Positions 1-9,159 of a DNA stretch of 41,089 nucleotides are shown piece after piece. Position 1 is the first letter of the stretch, and each line of letters begins with the position of its first letter. A model generated the notes under the pieces. That model was not told where the DNA came from. It was given only the letters and a program-made list of their open reading frames with translations, and did not search any database. Location: assembly GCA_946499275.1 (NCBI GenBank), contig CAMMRL010000018.1:1-41089 (forward strand), read 5' to 3'. Both the position numbers and the translations under genes were made by a program. The stretch comes from an uncultured Clostridia bacterium (GTDB taxonomy: Bacteria; Bacillota; Clostridia; Oscillospirales; Acutalibacteraceae).

Positions 1-26
1 GCATCTCCGCGCGTCCCGATCGCCCT

Positions 27-632
27 TCAATTTTTCCGGGCCAGCATTTTCAGCGCGTCCCGTACCAACGTTTCCACCGGCAGGGAACTGTCCAGCTTTC
101 CGACCGCGGCGGACGCTTCGCTCGGCGTGAAGCCGAGCACCGACAGCGCGCTCACCGCTTCCGCGGCGTTCCCGGCGGCGGACACCACGCCCCCGCCGCC
201 CGGCAGTTCCACCCCGCCGGATGCGGCCAGCGCCCCGAATTTATCCTTCAGCTCCAGCACAATCCGCTGGGCCAGTTTCGGCCCGACCCCCTGGGCGCGG
301 GTCAGCGCCTTGTAATCCCCGGATGCAGCGGCCAAAGCCACCTTCTCGGGCGAAAGCTCGGACAGGATGGCCAGCCCGGCCTTCGGCCCCACCCCGGTGA
401 CCGAGGTGAGCTGCTTGAAGCATTCCAGCTCCGCCTGCTCGGCAAAACCGAACAACTCAATCGCGTCCTCCCGCACGTTCATAATGGTGTAAAGCATCGT
501 CTCCGCCCCGAGCGCGGGAAGCTGGCGAGCGGTGGTCATCGTGATCTGGCAGCGGAAGCCGACCCCGCCGCACTCGATCACCGCAACCTTCGGCTGTGCA
601 TAAATCAATTTTCCGCGTACGCTATACAGCAT
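27..632 (-). CDS. ruvA: Holliday junction DNA helicase subunit RuvA
   Basis: RuvA (201 aa) binds four-way DNA junctions as a tetramer and loads the RuvB motor for branch migration in recombination repair. The N-terminal part (about 1-65) fits the OB-fold domain. Two helix-hairpin-helix motifs follow, seen as GVGPKAGLAIL and GVGPKLAQRIVLEL. A glycine-rich linker (about 138-150) leads to a C-terminal three-helix domain that in the family contacts RuvB. The length matches the family's usual ~200 aa. The ATG is preceded by an AAAGGAAGGAAC ribosome site. It lies 75 bp downstream of ruvC and is probably cotranscribed from the ruvC promoter. ruvB would be expected just past the left edge of the window, which is not visible. 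Confidence 0.97.
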   Translation of the reverse strand: MLYSVRGKLIYAQPKVAVIECGGVGFRCQITMTTARQLPALGAETMLYTIMNVREDAIELFGFAEQAELECFKQLTSVTGVGPKAGLAILSELSPEKVALAAASGDYKALTRAQGVGPKLAQRIVLELKDKFGALAASGGVELPGGGGVVSAAGNAAEAVSALSVLGFTPSEASAAVGKLDSSLPVETLVRDALKMLARKN

Positions 633-707
633 GCCTTGTTCCTTCCTTTCGCCGTCTTGCGGAAGCCCCGCTAAACAGAGACTCCCGCAGGAACCCTTCG
701 GCGGGCG

Positions 708-1208
708 TTATCTTCCGAATATTTGCCGCTTGAGCGCCGTGCCCCCGCACTGGCCGTGGCAGATAGCGATGGCCAGCGCGTCCGCCGTGTCGTCGGGTTT
801 GGGTACCTCCGCCAGCCGGAGCAGGCGGCGGGTCATCTCCATCACTTGTGGTTTTTCCGCTTTGCCGTAGCCGGTTACCGCCGACTTCACCTGAAGCGGT
901 GTATATTCGTACAAATCCACCTCGCTCTGCTTGGCGGCGAGCAGAATTACCCCGCGTGCCTGCGCCACATCGATGGCGGTCTTCTGGTTATTCTTGAAAT
1001 ACAGCTTTTCCACCGCCAGCGCGTCCGGCTTATATTTGGCAAACAGCGCAGTCAGTTCCCCGTATATAATTTCCAGCCGGCGAGAAAACGCCATGCCAGC
1101 CGGCGTTTCCACCGCACCGAAGGCCAGAGGGGTGAAACAGCCCCGTTCATATCGCACGCAGCCCCAGCCGACAATCGCGTACCCCGGGTCGATGCCAAAG
1201 ATAATCAA
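708..1208 (-). CDS. ruvC: Crossover junction endodeoxyribonuclease RuvC
   Basis: RuvC cuts Holliday junctions symmetrically after RuvAB branch migration. The chosen start is a TTG at 1206-1208 giving 166 aa. It places FGIDPG at residues 5-9 as in all RuvC proteins and sits just after an AGGGGGTG ribosome site. The frame stays open upstream to 1376, but that part does not look like RuvC. The four catalytic acidic residues are visible: D7, E67 (VEKLYF), D140 and D143 (PDDTAD). A near-consensus promoter lies only ~25 bp upstream of the TTG. ruvA follows in the same direction. Confidence 0.95.
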   Translation of the reverse strand: MIIFGIDPGYAIVGWGCVRYERGCFTPLAFGAVETPAGMAFSRRLEIIYGELTALFAKYKPDALAVEKLYFKNNQKTAIDVAQARGVILLAAKQSEVDLYEYTPLQVKSAVTGYGKAEKPQVMEMTRRLLRLAEVPKPDDTADALAIAICHGQCGGTALKRQIFGR

Positions 1209-1230
1209 ATGCCCACCCCCTATCCGATTA

Positions 1231-1259
1231 ATTATAGCATAGTCGCATTCGCCCGGCAA
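1231..1259 (-). promoter_or_regulatory. ruvCA promoter
   Basis: Reading the minus strand, TTGCCG and TATAAT are separated by 17 bp, and TG one base before the -10 box gives an extended -10. The predicted transcript begins about 15-20 nt before the ruvC TTG. Sigma-A type by inspection. Confidence 0.65.
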
Positions 1260-1285
1260 CAAAAAATCGAAGGAAACCTCCGCTT

Positions 1286-1567
1286 TCAGCTCGATTGCAG
1301 GTCCGGGCGCCGTTTTTCCACTATTTCTGCAGAGTAATGTTCCAAGGCAAACGCCTGCCCCTCTTGTCCGAACCATTTCCGATAAAACCGGAAAGAAACG
1401 GTCTCTCCATCGATCAACAGGCTATCCAAATTCAAAATACCCGTTCTATAGATAAACAAACCCCTTTTCCATCCCGCCCACGCCCCGTCTGCCGGTTCGC
1501 TGCTTTCGCAGTCTCTCTTGCCAGTCCGCCGGGGAACTGGTAAAATAGGGTAAAAGCGGCCAAACAT
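1286..1567 (-). CDS. Possible small hypothetical protein or gene remnant
   Basis: This is a 93-aa open frame starting at ATG 1565-1567 with a weak AGAGG ribosome site. The C-terminal half (about residues 40-85) has natural-looking composition, with alternating aromatic and charged residues as in RFYRKWFGQEG. The N-terminal half is less convincing and overlaps the divergent promoter of the lipoprotein gene at 1518-1546. It ends just before the ruvC promoter. I recognise no family. It may be the 3' remnant of a larger decayed gene, a real small protein, or chance. Confidence 0.25.
   Translation of the reverse strand: MFGRFYPILPVPRRTGKRDCESSEPADGAWAGWKRGLFIYRTGILNLDSLLIDGETVSFRFYRKWFGQEGQAFALEHYSAEIVEKRRPDLQSS
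1518..1546 (+). promoter_or_regulatory. Promoter of the interrupted lipoprotein gene
   Basis: TTGCCA, 17 bp, TAAAAT on the plus strand, with TGG directly before the -10 box (extended -10). It lies 65 bp upstream of the ATG at 1611. The same TGGTAAAAT core recurs at other promoters in this window. Confidence 0.6.
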
Positions 1568-1610
1568 CTTCAACCTCTATGGACGCCGTGGTTGAAAGGA
1601 TTGGTATCAC

Positions 1611-2465
1611 ATGAAAAAGCTGGTCCGTTCTTTCCTCTTTGCGTTTCTGCCTGCCCTTCTCTTTATCGTCGTTTCCTTGTCCGGATGCCGGACACAGGGA
1701 ATTTCCAGCCCCGCCGCTTTATTGCCACGTTCCGGACAGGTTCAATCCATCGACATATACACCGGCGGCGAGGACGCTGTTCGGAAAACCGTCGTCCATC
1801 GGGAAGACATTCGCCGTCTGATGGACGCGCTGGAAAAAATTGTCCCGCTCCGCCAGGCGTCCTTCGAAGAATTGCTGGAATGCGAACTCTATAACGGCTA
1901 TCATTTAGAGGAATCCGAAAACGGAGCCGTTCAAATCTATACTGCCGTGGAAGATCCTCATCGTCCTTCGGACAGCGCCGACTTTTACTTTGAAATCCAC
2001 ACCGGTTCAGGGGAAGCGGCGGTTTCCAACGTGATCTATATAGACAAAAGGGGCGGAATCGCCAACCTACAAGGGTTTTTTTACCGCATCCGGGCAATTG
2101 ACGTGCGCGAGCTATGGGATTCGCTGCCTTCCGCCGAGTTCCCGGCCGAACAGGACGGCCTACCGGCGCTGCTGATGCACGATCCCAACATCGTCTACTG
2201 GGAAAAGAGCGAGGAAGGGAATGGATTGGCTTATCTCTAGCTGGATGAAGAAAGGCGCACCTTTCACTTCCTCGACAGCAGCCTTTCCTCTTGGAGACTC
2301 GTCGGCCCTTATACGATCAAAGGAGATACTCTATTCGCCGAATGCGATGACTTCGCTTTCCAGTTTCGGATTATCGGCGACGGCGAATTGCAATACCTAG
2401 AAAATGAGGAACACCGCACCTTTCTGGAAGACGGGACGATACTCCGTGCGGATTCCTCGGCGTAA
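1611..2465 (+). pseudogene. Lipoprotein gene interrupted by an in-frame TAG at 2238
   Basis: Codons 1-209 encode a lipoprotein precursor with a basic start (MKKLVR), a hydrophobic segment and a lipobox LSGC with the lipidated Cys at residue 26. A mixed alpha/beta extracytoplasmic domain of unknown function follows. Translation meets TAG at 2238-2240, but the same frame then stays open for 74 codons (2241-2462) to a TAA at 2463-2465. That continuation looks like protein, for example VGPYTIKGDTLFAECDD, in the style of the beta-rich C-terminal end of small lipoproteins. No in-frame ATG with a ribosome site restarts it. TAG is a normal stop here (the dehydrogenase ends in it at 5338-5340). The simplest reading is a single C-to-T change of a CAG codon, making a pseudogene or a shortened product. 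Readthrough or sequencing error are alternatives. Confidence 0.7.
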
Positions 2466-2554
2466 CACCAGGGCGTTCATAGTTTCCTCTTTGGCAAGAA
2501 CAATGCGCCTTTTCGGCGTTTTCCATACGGCGGACCGCCGGTAAAATAGGAGAA

Positions 2555-2917
2555 TCACCGCCACCGTTCCAATTTTTCCGCCAGTTCTGAACGATGGCGA
2601 AAGATTTGCCATCCTGCCCGCATGCTTCCCAGGCAAAATGTAAGCACGGCAAGCCAAAACGGAGATGGGTAAGAAAAGGCTCGGAATAGGAAATACCCCC
2701 CAACTGAAATCAGCAGCAACGGTGGCACATAAACGGCAAAAAAGCGCAACAGCCAGCCTCGATGGCTGATTCCGCGGAAATACGTCTCCCACTTTTCGCC
2801 GTCCATGCGGCAAACCTTCTTTTTCACCCAGAACGCCCCCAACAGCGCCGGGATAAACAGCAGGGACGCTGCCGCCTGCAAACCCAGTAGCAAAGCAAGG
2901 AGACCGACCGTTTTCAT
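2555..2917 (-). CDS. Small membrane protein of unknown function
   Basis: This 120-aa protein starts at ATG 2915-2917 behind an excellent AAAGGAGG ribosome site, which supports it as real. It has three probable membrane segments: about residues 4-28, 58-80 and 84-103. A basic loop containing WVKKKVCRMDGEKW separates the first two, and a charged C-terminal tail (HRSELAEKLERW) follows. I recognise no family. It converges on the interrupted lipoprotein gene, leaving 90 bp between their ends without a clear terminator. Function cannot be inferred from neighbours. Confidence 0.65.
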   Translation of the reverse strand: MKTVGLLALLLGLQAAASLLFIPALLGAFWVKKKVCRMDGEKWETYFRGISHRGWLLRFFAVYVPPLLLISVGGYFLFRAFSYPSPFWLAVLTFCLGSMRAGWQIFRHRSELAEKLERWR

Positions 2918-3140
2918 TTCTATCCCTCTTCCTCCTTTATCTTGCGATACCCAAGGGCACTGTGTAAAGTCATTCCCATTGCGAAGCAGTAAAAATACGA
3001 TTTTACTTGAAAACGCCGTTGAAAAAACAAAAAGTGGTTCACGCTTGCCCTAACCTTATCTTCTCGGAAGAAGAGGCAAACGGCCGCCGCTTTCCCTCCC
3101 GGAACAGCGCCAAACTGTCGACAGAATATATGAGTCCCCC

Positions 3141-3953
3141 CTACTCGGCGGGATATTGGAGAACCGGCTTTCCATCCGACGGTCCGCTTACCTTTTTCGC
3201 CTGGATCAACCGACGAAGCGCGCCTATCGCGGCTTGTGCCGCCGGCGAGGTATTTTCGTCCCTCGGATTGTCCAACCCTGCCGCTTCCCGCTCCTGGTTC
3301 CACAACACATGGAGGATGCAGCCCGCCCGCAGCCCTCGAGCGGCCGCCACCGCGTAGAGTGCGGCCGATTCCATCTCCGATGCCAGGCATCCGCCCCGCA
3401 GCCAAGCCTGCCACTGGTTTTTCAGTTCACAGGAGACAGGGGAATCCTCCGGGCTGTGCTGGCCGTAAAAGGAATCCTTGCACTGTACCACCCCGACATG
3501 CACGGCCTTGCCGGTTTCGACGGCGGCGTCCCGCAGCGCGGCGGTCACCGCAAAGTCGGACACCGCGGGGAAAGCGAGAGGCAGGTATTCCCGTGAGGTG
3601 CCTTCCTGCCGGATGGCGGCGTTGGCCACCACCAGGTCGCCTCCTTTCACCGGCAGCGCCATCCCGCCGCAGGTTCCCACCCGGATCAGAGTTTTCGCCC
3701 CGCAGCGGTACAGCTCCTCCACGCAAATCGCAGTGGACGGGCCGCCGATGCCGTGGGAGATTACCAACACCCTCTCCCCGTCCAACGTCCCCGCCCAGGA
3801 AGTATACTCGCGGTTTTCAGCCAGAAAAGCGGGGTTTTCCAGACGCCGGGCGATTGGCTCCACCCGGCCGGGGTCCCCGGTCAAGATCACAAATTCCGCC
3901 CCTTGGGACGGGGCCAAGCCGATATGGTACATCCGCTGTCCGTTTACGTTCAT
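3141..3953 (-). CDS. Nucleoside phosphorylase, uridine phosphorylase-like
   Basis: A 270-aa enzyme of the PNP/UDP phosphorylase family, which splits nucleosides with phosphate in the cytoplasm for salvage. The phosphate-binding GDPGR (residues 26-30), a central SHGIGGPS segment, the GTCGG turn and the ribose/base-contacting EMESAALY motif are all seen. The overall pattern is closest to uridine phosphorylase (udp), but purine specificity cannot be excluded. The start at 3951-3953 is preceded by AAGGGAG at good spacing. The frame extends 12 codons further upstream without a ribosome site. It is divergent from the alcohol dehydrogenase gene. Confidence 0.85.
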   Translation of the reverse strand: MNVNGQRMYHIGLAPSQGAEFVILTGDPGRVEPIARRLENPAFLAENREYTSWAGTLDGERVLVISHGIGGPSTAICVEELYRCGAKTLIRVGTCGGMALPVKGGDLVVANAAIRQEGTSREYLPLAFPAVSDFAVTAALRDAAVETGKAVHVGVVQCKDSFYGQHSPEDSPVSCELKNQWQAWLRGGCLASEMESAALYAVAAARGLRAGCILHVLWNQEREAAGLDNPRDENTSPAAQAAIGALRRLIQAKKVSGPSDGKPVLQYPAE

Positions 3954-4022
3954 TCCGCTTACTCCCTTCGTACACAGCCGTTTTCCCATGGCGTTTGGCC
4001 GTGCCTGCGTATTCTATGATTT

Positions 4023-4031
4023 ATTTTACCA
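4023..4031 (-). promoter_or_regulatory. Extended -10 promoter of the nucleoside phosphorylase gene
   Basis: TGGTAAAAT on the minus strand, about 70 bp upstream of the start at 3953. No good -35 box is seen at the usual spacing, so this relies on the extended -10. Confidence 0.4.
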
Positions 4032-4173
4032 TACAGGCTTCAGAGGCGGCGTAAAATGGCGGAGATATAACAAAAATTTCACAAATTTACCGGACGCTTC
4101 GTGTATCCTTAAATTGGCAATTCCCTGGGACGCACGGACAAACAAAGCAGAGAAATGGAAAGGGGAACCATGC

Positions 4174-5340
4174 ATGAACAATTTTGTATACCACAACCCG
4201 GCGAAAATCCTTTTTGGGAAAGGGGTGGAAAAGGACGCGGCGCGGGAAATCCGAGCCTGCGGCGGCACCCGCGTGCTGCTGGTATACGGCGGCGGGAGCA
4301 TCAAACGCAGCGGCCTGTACGATACATTGACCGACAGTCTCAAGGCGGAGGGGCTCCCCTTTTGGGAGCTGCCCGGCGTGCAACCCAATCCCCGGCTGAC
4401 GCCAGTGAAGGAGGGAATCCGTCTCTGCCGAGAGAACGGGATCGATTTCCTTCTCGCGGCCGGCGGCGGAAGTGCGATCGACACCGCGAAAGGGATCGCG
4501 GTCGGCGTGCCGTACAACGGGGACGTATGGGACTTTTACGAACGGAAAGTGAAAGCGGAAAAGGCCCTGCCTGTCGGCGCCGTACTCACCATCCCCGCCG
4601 CGGGAAGTGAAACCAGCGACAGTAGCGTACTCACCAAGGAAGAAGGGTTGCGCAAGCTCGGCTGCGGATCACCGGTGATGATCCCTCGCTTTGCGATTAT
4701 GAACCCGGAACTGACCTGCACCCTCCCCGCCTATCAGACCGCCTGCGGTGCGTCGGACATTCTCGCCCATCTGATGGAACGGTATTTCACCCAAGTGGAC
4801 CATGTAGACTTCACCGACCGGCTCCTCGAAGCGTCGATGCGCACCATCCTCGATTATGCGCCCCTCGCGCTCGCCCATCCGGAGGACTACGACATCCGGG
4901 CCGAAATCATGTGGGCGGGCACCATTGCCCACAACAACCTGCTGGACACCGGACGGGTCGGGGACTGGGGCTCCCACCGGATTGAACACGAGCTCAGCGC
5001 CATTTACGACATTGCCCACGGCGCAGGGCTGGCGGTGGTGTTCCCTGCCTGGATGAAATATGTCTGGCGGGATGGTCCCGACCGTTTTGTCCAATTCGCC
5101 GCCCGGGTATTCGGGGTGGAGATCGCTCACGGGAATAAGGAACGGGCGGTGGAAGCGGCGATCGCCCGTCTGGAACAGTTCTATCGCTCCCTGGGGCTGC
5201 CCACCCGGCTGTCCGAAGCCGGCATCCCGGACGACCGCTTGCGGGAAATGGCGCAAAAATGCACCCTCCCCGGCCCGCAGGGGAATTTCAAAAAGCTGTA
5301 TGAAGAGGACGTTTACAACATTTACTGCTTAGCAAAATAG
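4174..5340 (+). CDS. Iron-containing alcohol dehydrogenase, YqhD/BdhA type
   Basis: This 388-aa enzyme reduces aldehydes to alcohols with NAD(P)H in the cytoplasm. It aligns by eye over its full length with E. coli YqhD and clostridial butanol dehydrogenases, including the start MNNF, the FGKG strand and YGGGSIKRSG. Cofactor binding is marked by GGGSAIDTAKG (about 97-107). D195, H199, H272 and H282 are the likely metal ligands, the last two in HELSAIYDIAHGAG. The start is chosen for this alignment and for the AAAGGGG ribosome site. The frame is open for 232 codons upstream, but that part is the antisense of the phosphorylase gene. A strong terminator follows directly, so it is probably monocistronic. 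Confidence 0.93.
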   Translation: MNNFVYHNPAKILFGKGVEKDAAREIRACGGTRVLLVYGGGSIKRSGLYDTLTDSLKAEGLPFWELPGVQPNPRLTPVKEGIRLCRENGIDFLLAAGGGSAIDTAKGIAVGVPYNGDVWDFYERKVKAEKALPVGAVLTIPAAGSETSDSSVLTKEEGLRKLGCGSPVMIPRFAIMNPELTCTLPAYQTACGASDILAHLMERYFTQVDHVDFTDRLLEASMRTILDYAPLALAHPEDYDIRAEIMWAGTIAHNNLLDTGRVGDWGSHRIEHELSAIYDIAHGAGLAVVFPAWMKYVWRDGPDRFVQFAARVFGVEIAHGNKERAVEAAIARLEQFYRSLGLPTRLSEAGIPDDRLREMAQKCTLPGPQGNFKKLYEEDVYNIYCLAK

Positions 5341-5347
5341 CCGCTAG

Positions 5348-5390
5348 AAAGGACACATCCCCCAGCAAAGGCCAGGGGATGTGTCCTTTT
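5348..5390 (+). terminator. Intrinsic terminator after the alcohol dehydrogenase gene
   Basis: A near-perfect stem pairs 5348-5362 with 5375-5389 (GGACACATCCCC and its complement), with a 12-nt loop and TTTT at the end. A few As precede the stem, so it could also act for the converging corA gene. Confidence 0.85.
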
Positions 5391-5454
5391 CAAAAGTAGG
5401 GCGAGCGGCCCATTCATTTTTATTAAGACCGAAATCGCGGCAATTTTCCCGTAT

Positions 5455-6381
5455 TTACAGCATATCCTTTTTATGCAGGATAAAGCCCACTACCCCCATC
5501 AGCGCCACCGACAGGGCGATGGGAAACCAGAAAAACTGGTTGAGCGGCAGGCCATCCACGTTCATGCCGTAAAACCCGGCGATAATATTCGGAATGGAAA
5601 TCACAATCGTAATCGACGCCAGCACTTTCATCACGATATTGAGGTTATTGGAAATCACGGACGCGAACGCGTCCATTGTGCCGGAAAGGATGTTTAGGTA
5701 AATGCTGGACATCTCGATGGCCTGCTTGATTTCGATCAGCACGTCTTCCAACAAATCCTGGTCTTCCTCATACAGTTTGATATACCGGCCGCGCATCAGC
5801 TTTTCCAGCGTGGTTTCGTTGGATTTCAGAGACGTGGAAAAATACACCAGAGACTTCTCCACGTCCAAAAGCTGGATCAGCTCTTTATTCTTCATCGATT
5901 TGCGGAGCTGCCGTTCCAGCAGGTTGGATACCTTGTCGATCTGCTTCAGGTACTGCAGGTACCTCGTGGCGATCCGCAGGATAATTTTGAGCACAAACTG
6001 GGTTTTCAGCTCGGTCTGCACCCCGCGTACCACGCCCTCGGCAAATTCGGCGATAATCGTGTTTTCCCGCAGGGAAACGGTAATAACGTTGGTTTTGGTC
6101 ACCAGGATCCCCATAGGCATAGTGTAATACGTCACCCCGGTATCGCCCTTTTCCGCTATCGGCGCGTCGATGATAATCAACGTGTTCCCGTCTTCGCTCT
6201 CAATACGGGAGGACTCTTCCTCGTCCAGCGCGGCACGGAGAAAATCCGGCTCCAGCGAAAACCGCTGGATCAGAAAATTGATTTCTTTTTCATCCGGATT
6301 GACCGCGTCAATCCAGCAGCCGTCTTCCAGCTCTTCCTGCTCACGAAGCCGGCCGTTTACCGTCTTGTAATAATGCAGCAT
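5455..6381 (-). CDS. corA: CorA-family divalent cation (Mg2+) channel
   Basis: A 308-aa CorA-like protein that carries Mg2+ (possibly Co2+/Ni2+) across the membrane as a pentamer. The N-terminal ~250 residues are the cytoplasmic funnel domain with long helices. The first membrane helix (about 253-272) ends in the signature YGMNVDG with GMN at 272-274. The second spans about 283-301 and is followed by a short basic tail (HKKDML). The length is typical of the shorter Firmicutes members. The start ATG has a GAAAGGGG ribosome site. It has its own promoter with a ~165-nt leader and ends facing the dehydrogenase terminator. The substrate is inferred from the family only. Confidence 0.9.
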   Translation of the reverse strand: MLHYYKTVNGRLREQEELEDGCWIDAVNPDEKEINFLIQRFSLEPDFLRAALDEEESSRIESEDGNTLIIIDAPIAEKGDTGVTYYTMPMGILVTKTNVITVSLRENTIIAEFAEGVVRGVQTELKTQFVLKIILRIATRYLQYLKQIDKVSNLLERQLRKSMKNKELIQLLDVEKSLVYFSTSLKSNETTLEKLMRGRYIKLYEEDQDLLEDVLIEIKQAIEMSSIYLNILSGTMDAFASVISNNLNIVMKVLASITIVISIPNIIAGFYGMNVDGLPLNQFFWFPIALSVALMGVVGFILHKKDML

Positions 6382-6548
6382 ACGCGCACCCCTTTCCCGG
6401 GATGCGCCGCGTCAAGGGATCCGGCGTGCCCCGGTATGTTGAAATTGAACGCCGTCTCTACTTCGGCCAGGGTCAGGGCTCACCGTCTCCACCTCCATTG
6501 TCTCCGTATACCGGCCGGCGGGCGGCCCGCCGGTCTTTTCCACCCGTT
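6382..6548 (-). promoter_or_regulatory. corA leader with a strong GC hairpin
   Basis: About 165 nt lie between the promoter and the corA ATG. The leader carries a near-perfect inverted repeat at 6515-6533 (CCGGCGGGC and its complement, one central base) close to the transcript start. No M-box consensus is visible, so a Mg2+ riboswitch is not supported. On the plus strand the same hairpin is followed by TCTTTTC. Confidence 0.3.
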
Positions 6549-6576
6549 ATTATAACACATTATACGAAGAATGCAA
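6549..6576 (-). promoter_or_regulatory. corA promoter
   Basis: TTGCAT, 16 bp, TATAAT on the minus strand. A second TATAAT overlaps the spacer. Confidence 0.65.
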
Positions 6577-6675
6577 GCGTAACCGGGAGATTGGGCGAAA
6601 TCGAGCGATCTTTCCGAATAAGGGCTGCCTATTTCGTCTAAAACCGCCCAATACGAACCTTAACGAGCAAAAACG

Positions 6676-6708
6676 AAAAACCGGCGCGGGGTATATGCCC
6701 CGCGCCGG
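6676..6708 (-). terminator. Intrinsic terminator after ftsZ
   Basis: A perfect 11-bp stem (CCGGCGCGGGG at 6681-6691 with 6698-6708), a 6-nt loop, then TTTTTCGTTTTTG on the minus strand. It ends the dcw region. Confidence 0.88.
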
Positions 6709-6778
6709 GTATTGGCGATAAATGCTATCATCCGGTTGTGTTTCCTTCGTCCGCCTGCGCCGACCGCCATGCGGCGGA

Positions 6779-7867
<1,089 letters not shown>

Positions 7868-7944
7868 GAAACTTCCTCCCAGCTTTATTTCCTTCAAGCC
7901 GGCTCAGCGGCTACATTTCTCATCATCCAAAATCTTTATTTTTT

Positions 7945-7973
7945 ATCTTACCATGGTCCCCGCGCAAATTCAA
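7945..7973 (-). promoter_or_regulatory. ftsZ promoter
   Basis: TTGAAT, 17 bp, TAAGAT on the minus strand with TGG before the -10 box. It lies 78 bp upstream of the ftsZ ATG, in the gap after ftsQ. Confidence 0.6.
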
Positions 7974-8046
7974 CCGTTCCAGAGAAATTCGCGGCGAAGA
8001 ATATTTGGAAAAAATGCCCTTTGCCTGCTCTCGTCCAGTACTGCTT

Positions 8047-9003
8047 TCAGGCTGCCGCCGTCGTGGTGGTGGCCGCGGAGGTCGTCTCCGTAGACGGTGC
8101 CGTCGTGGTGGCGGCCGGCTTGGTGGTGGTATTCAGCAGTTCCTCCGGTGTATACACCGCCTGCTGCTGATCTACATTGGAATTGGAGTAAGAGCTCAAA
8201 TCCATCTGGCCGCGGGTATTTTCTCCGTTTTTCTCAAGGATCCGCTTCAGTGTCGAGGACAGGACCGCCATTTTATGCTCCAAATTGAGGTCGTTGCCCA
8301 GCAGTACGGTGATCTGATCCTTCCAGCGAAGCCGGATATCGATGTTGTCCCGGATGTCTATCTCCCGGATATCCAGCCCCTGGGCGGAAATCGCAGAAAA
8401 CAGGGACTGAAGCGTCGCCATATTCTCCTCGTTCATCAAGGTATGGCCTACGCCGGCGCCTTCCTCCAGGGTACAGCGGATTTTCATAAACTCCGCCAGG
8501 CGATCGCTGCCGTCGGGCAGCTTTTCCAGCCCCTTGCCGTTCCCGCCGAGGATGATCCAGCCGTCCTCCGCTTCCACCACGGCGACCGGTTCCGCCTCCA
8601 CAATGGTGATCTTCACTGTTGTAAAAGAGGGGCTGGTCACCGTTACCCGTTCCACATATGGGAACGCCTGTAGGATTTTTTCCGCCGCCTCCCGCTTTTT
8701 CACCGAAAAAATGCTCTGCCCCACCGTCAGGCCGCTGGCTTGGATAATTTCCTCTTCGGTATAGTGGGAACTGCCTTCCACCAAGATGTCTTTCAGCCCG
8801 AACACCGCCTGGTTGCCGTCCTCTCCTCCCGAAGCGGGCCGGCCGGGGCGGACTAAGAGAACCACCGCTGTGATGATCCCGGCGAGCAGCAAAAGCAGAA
8901 TCAGCACAAAAACCGCCACCCTCATTGGCTTGAGGCGGCGTTTTTTCTTTTTTGAAGGTACCGGCGGCGGTGCAGGCGCACGCTGCTTTTTCTGCTCACT
9001 CAT
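8047..9003 (-). CDS. ftsQ: Cell division protein FtsQ/DivIB
   Basis: A 318-aa bitopic membrane protein of the divisome. A proline-rich and lysine-rich cytoplasmic start (SKKKKRRLK) is followed by one membrane helix (about 29-51). A POTRA domain (about 68-138, beginning VFGLKDILVEGSSHYTEEEI) and the FtsQ/DivIB beta domain follow. In the family it links FtsL/DivIC to the septal PBP and FtsW. The last ~40 residues are a low-complexity Thr/Ala tail, probably unstructured and outside the cell. The ATG follows GCGGGGA. It lies between the DUF2089 gene and ftsZ. Confidence 0.9.
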   Translation of the reverse strand: MSEQKKQRAPAPPPVPSKKKKRRLKPMRVAVFVLILLLLLAGIITAVVLLVRPGRPASGGEDGNQAVFGLKDILVEGSSHYTEEEIIQASGLTVGQSIFSVKKREAAEKILQAFPYVERVTVTSPSFTTVKITIVEAEPVAVVEAEDGWIILGGNGKGLEKLPDGSDRLAEFMKIRCTLEEGAGVGHTLMNEENMATLQSLFSAISAQGLDIREIDIRDNIDIRLRWKDQITVLLGNDLNLEHKMAVLSSTLKRILEKNGENTRGQMDLSSYSNSNVDQQQAVYTPEELLNTTTKPAATTTAPSTETTSAATTTTAAA

Positions 9004-9056
9004 TTTGGTTCCCCGCCTTTCCCAACCGGCTGTTTTCCACTGTCCAATACGTTTTT

Positions 9057-9065
9057 ATCATATCA
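9057..9065 (-). promoter_or_regulatory. Possible ftsQ promoter (extended -10)
   Basis: TGATATGAT on the minus strand, about 55 bp before the ftsQ ATG, with no convincing -35 box. Confidence 0.35.
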
Positions 9066-9159
9066 AAAGGAAAGGAAAAAGAAAAGGGGAAAACGCCGAA
9101 TTCCGCCCTTGGAGCGTTGATCTTAAGTCCCTCTTAAGAAAAAAGCCGCCAACCGGCCG

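Noticed and set aside
1..26. Start of ruvB at the left edge
   Set aside because: An ATG is possible on the minus strand at 2-4, but too few bases remain to support a gene.
3478..4173. A 232-codon N-terminal extension of the alcohol dehydrogenase
   Set aside because: The extension is the antisense of the nucleoside phosphorylase. The family start MNNF and a ribosome site are at 4174.
6382..6548. M-box (Mg2+) riboswitch upstream of corA
   Set aside because: The conserved GUUAGGUGAGGCUCCU segment and its partners are not present.
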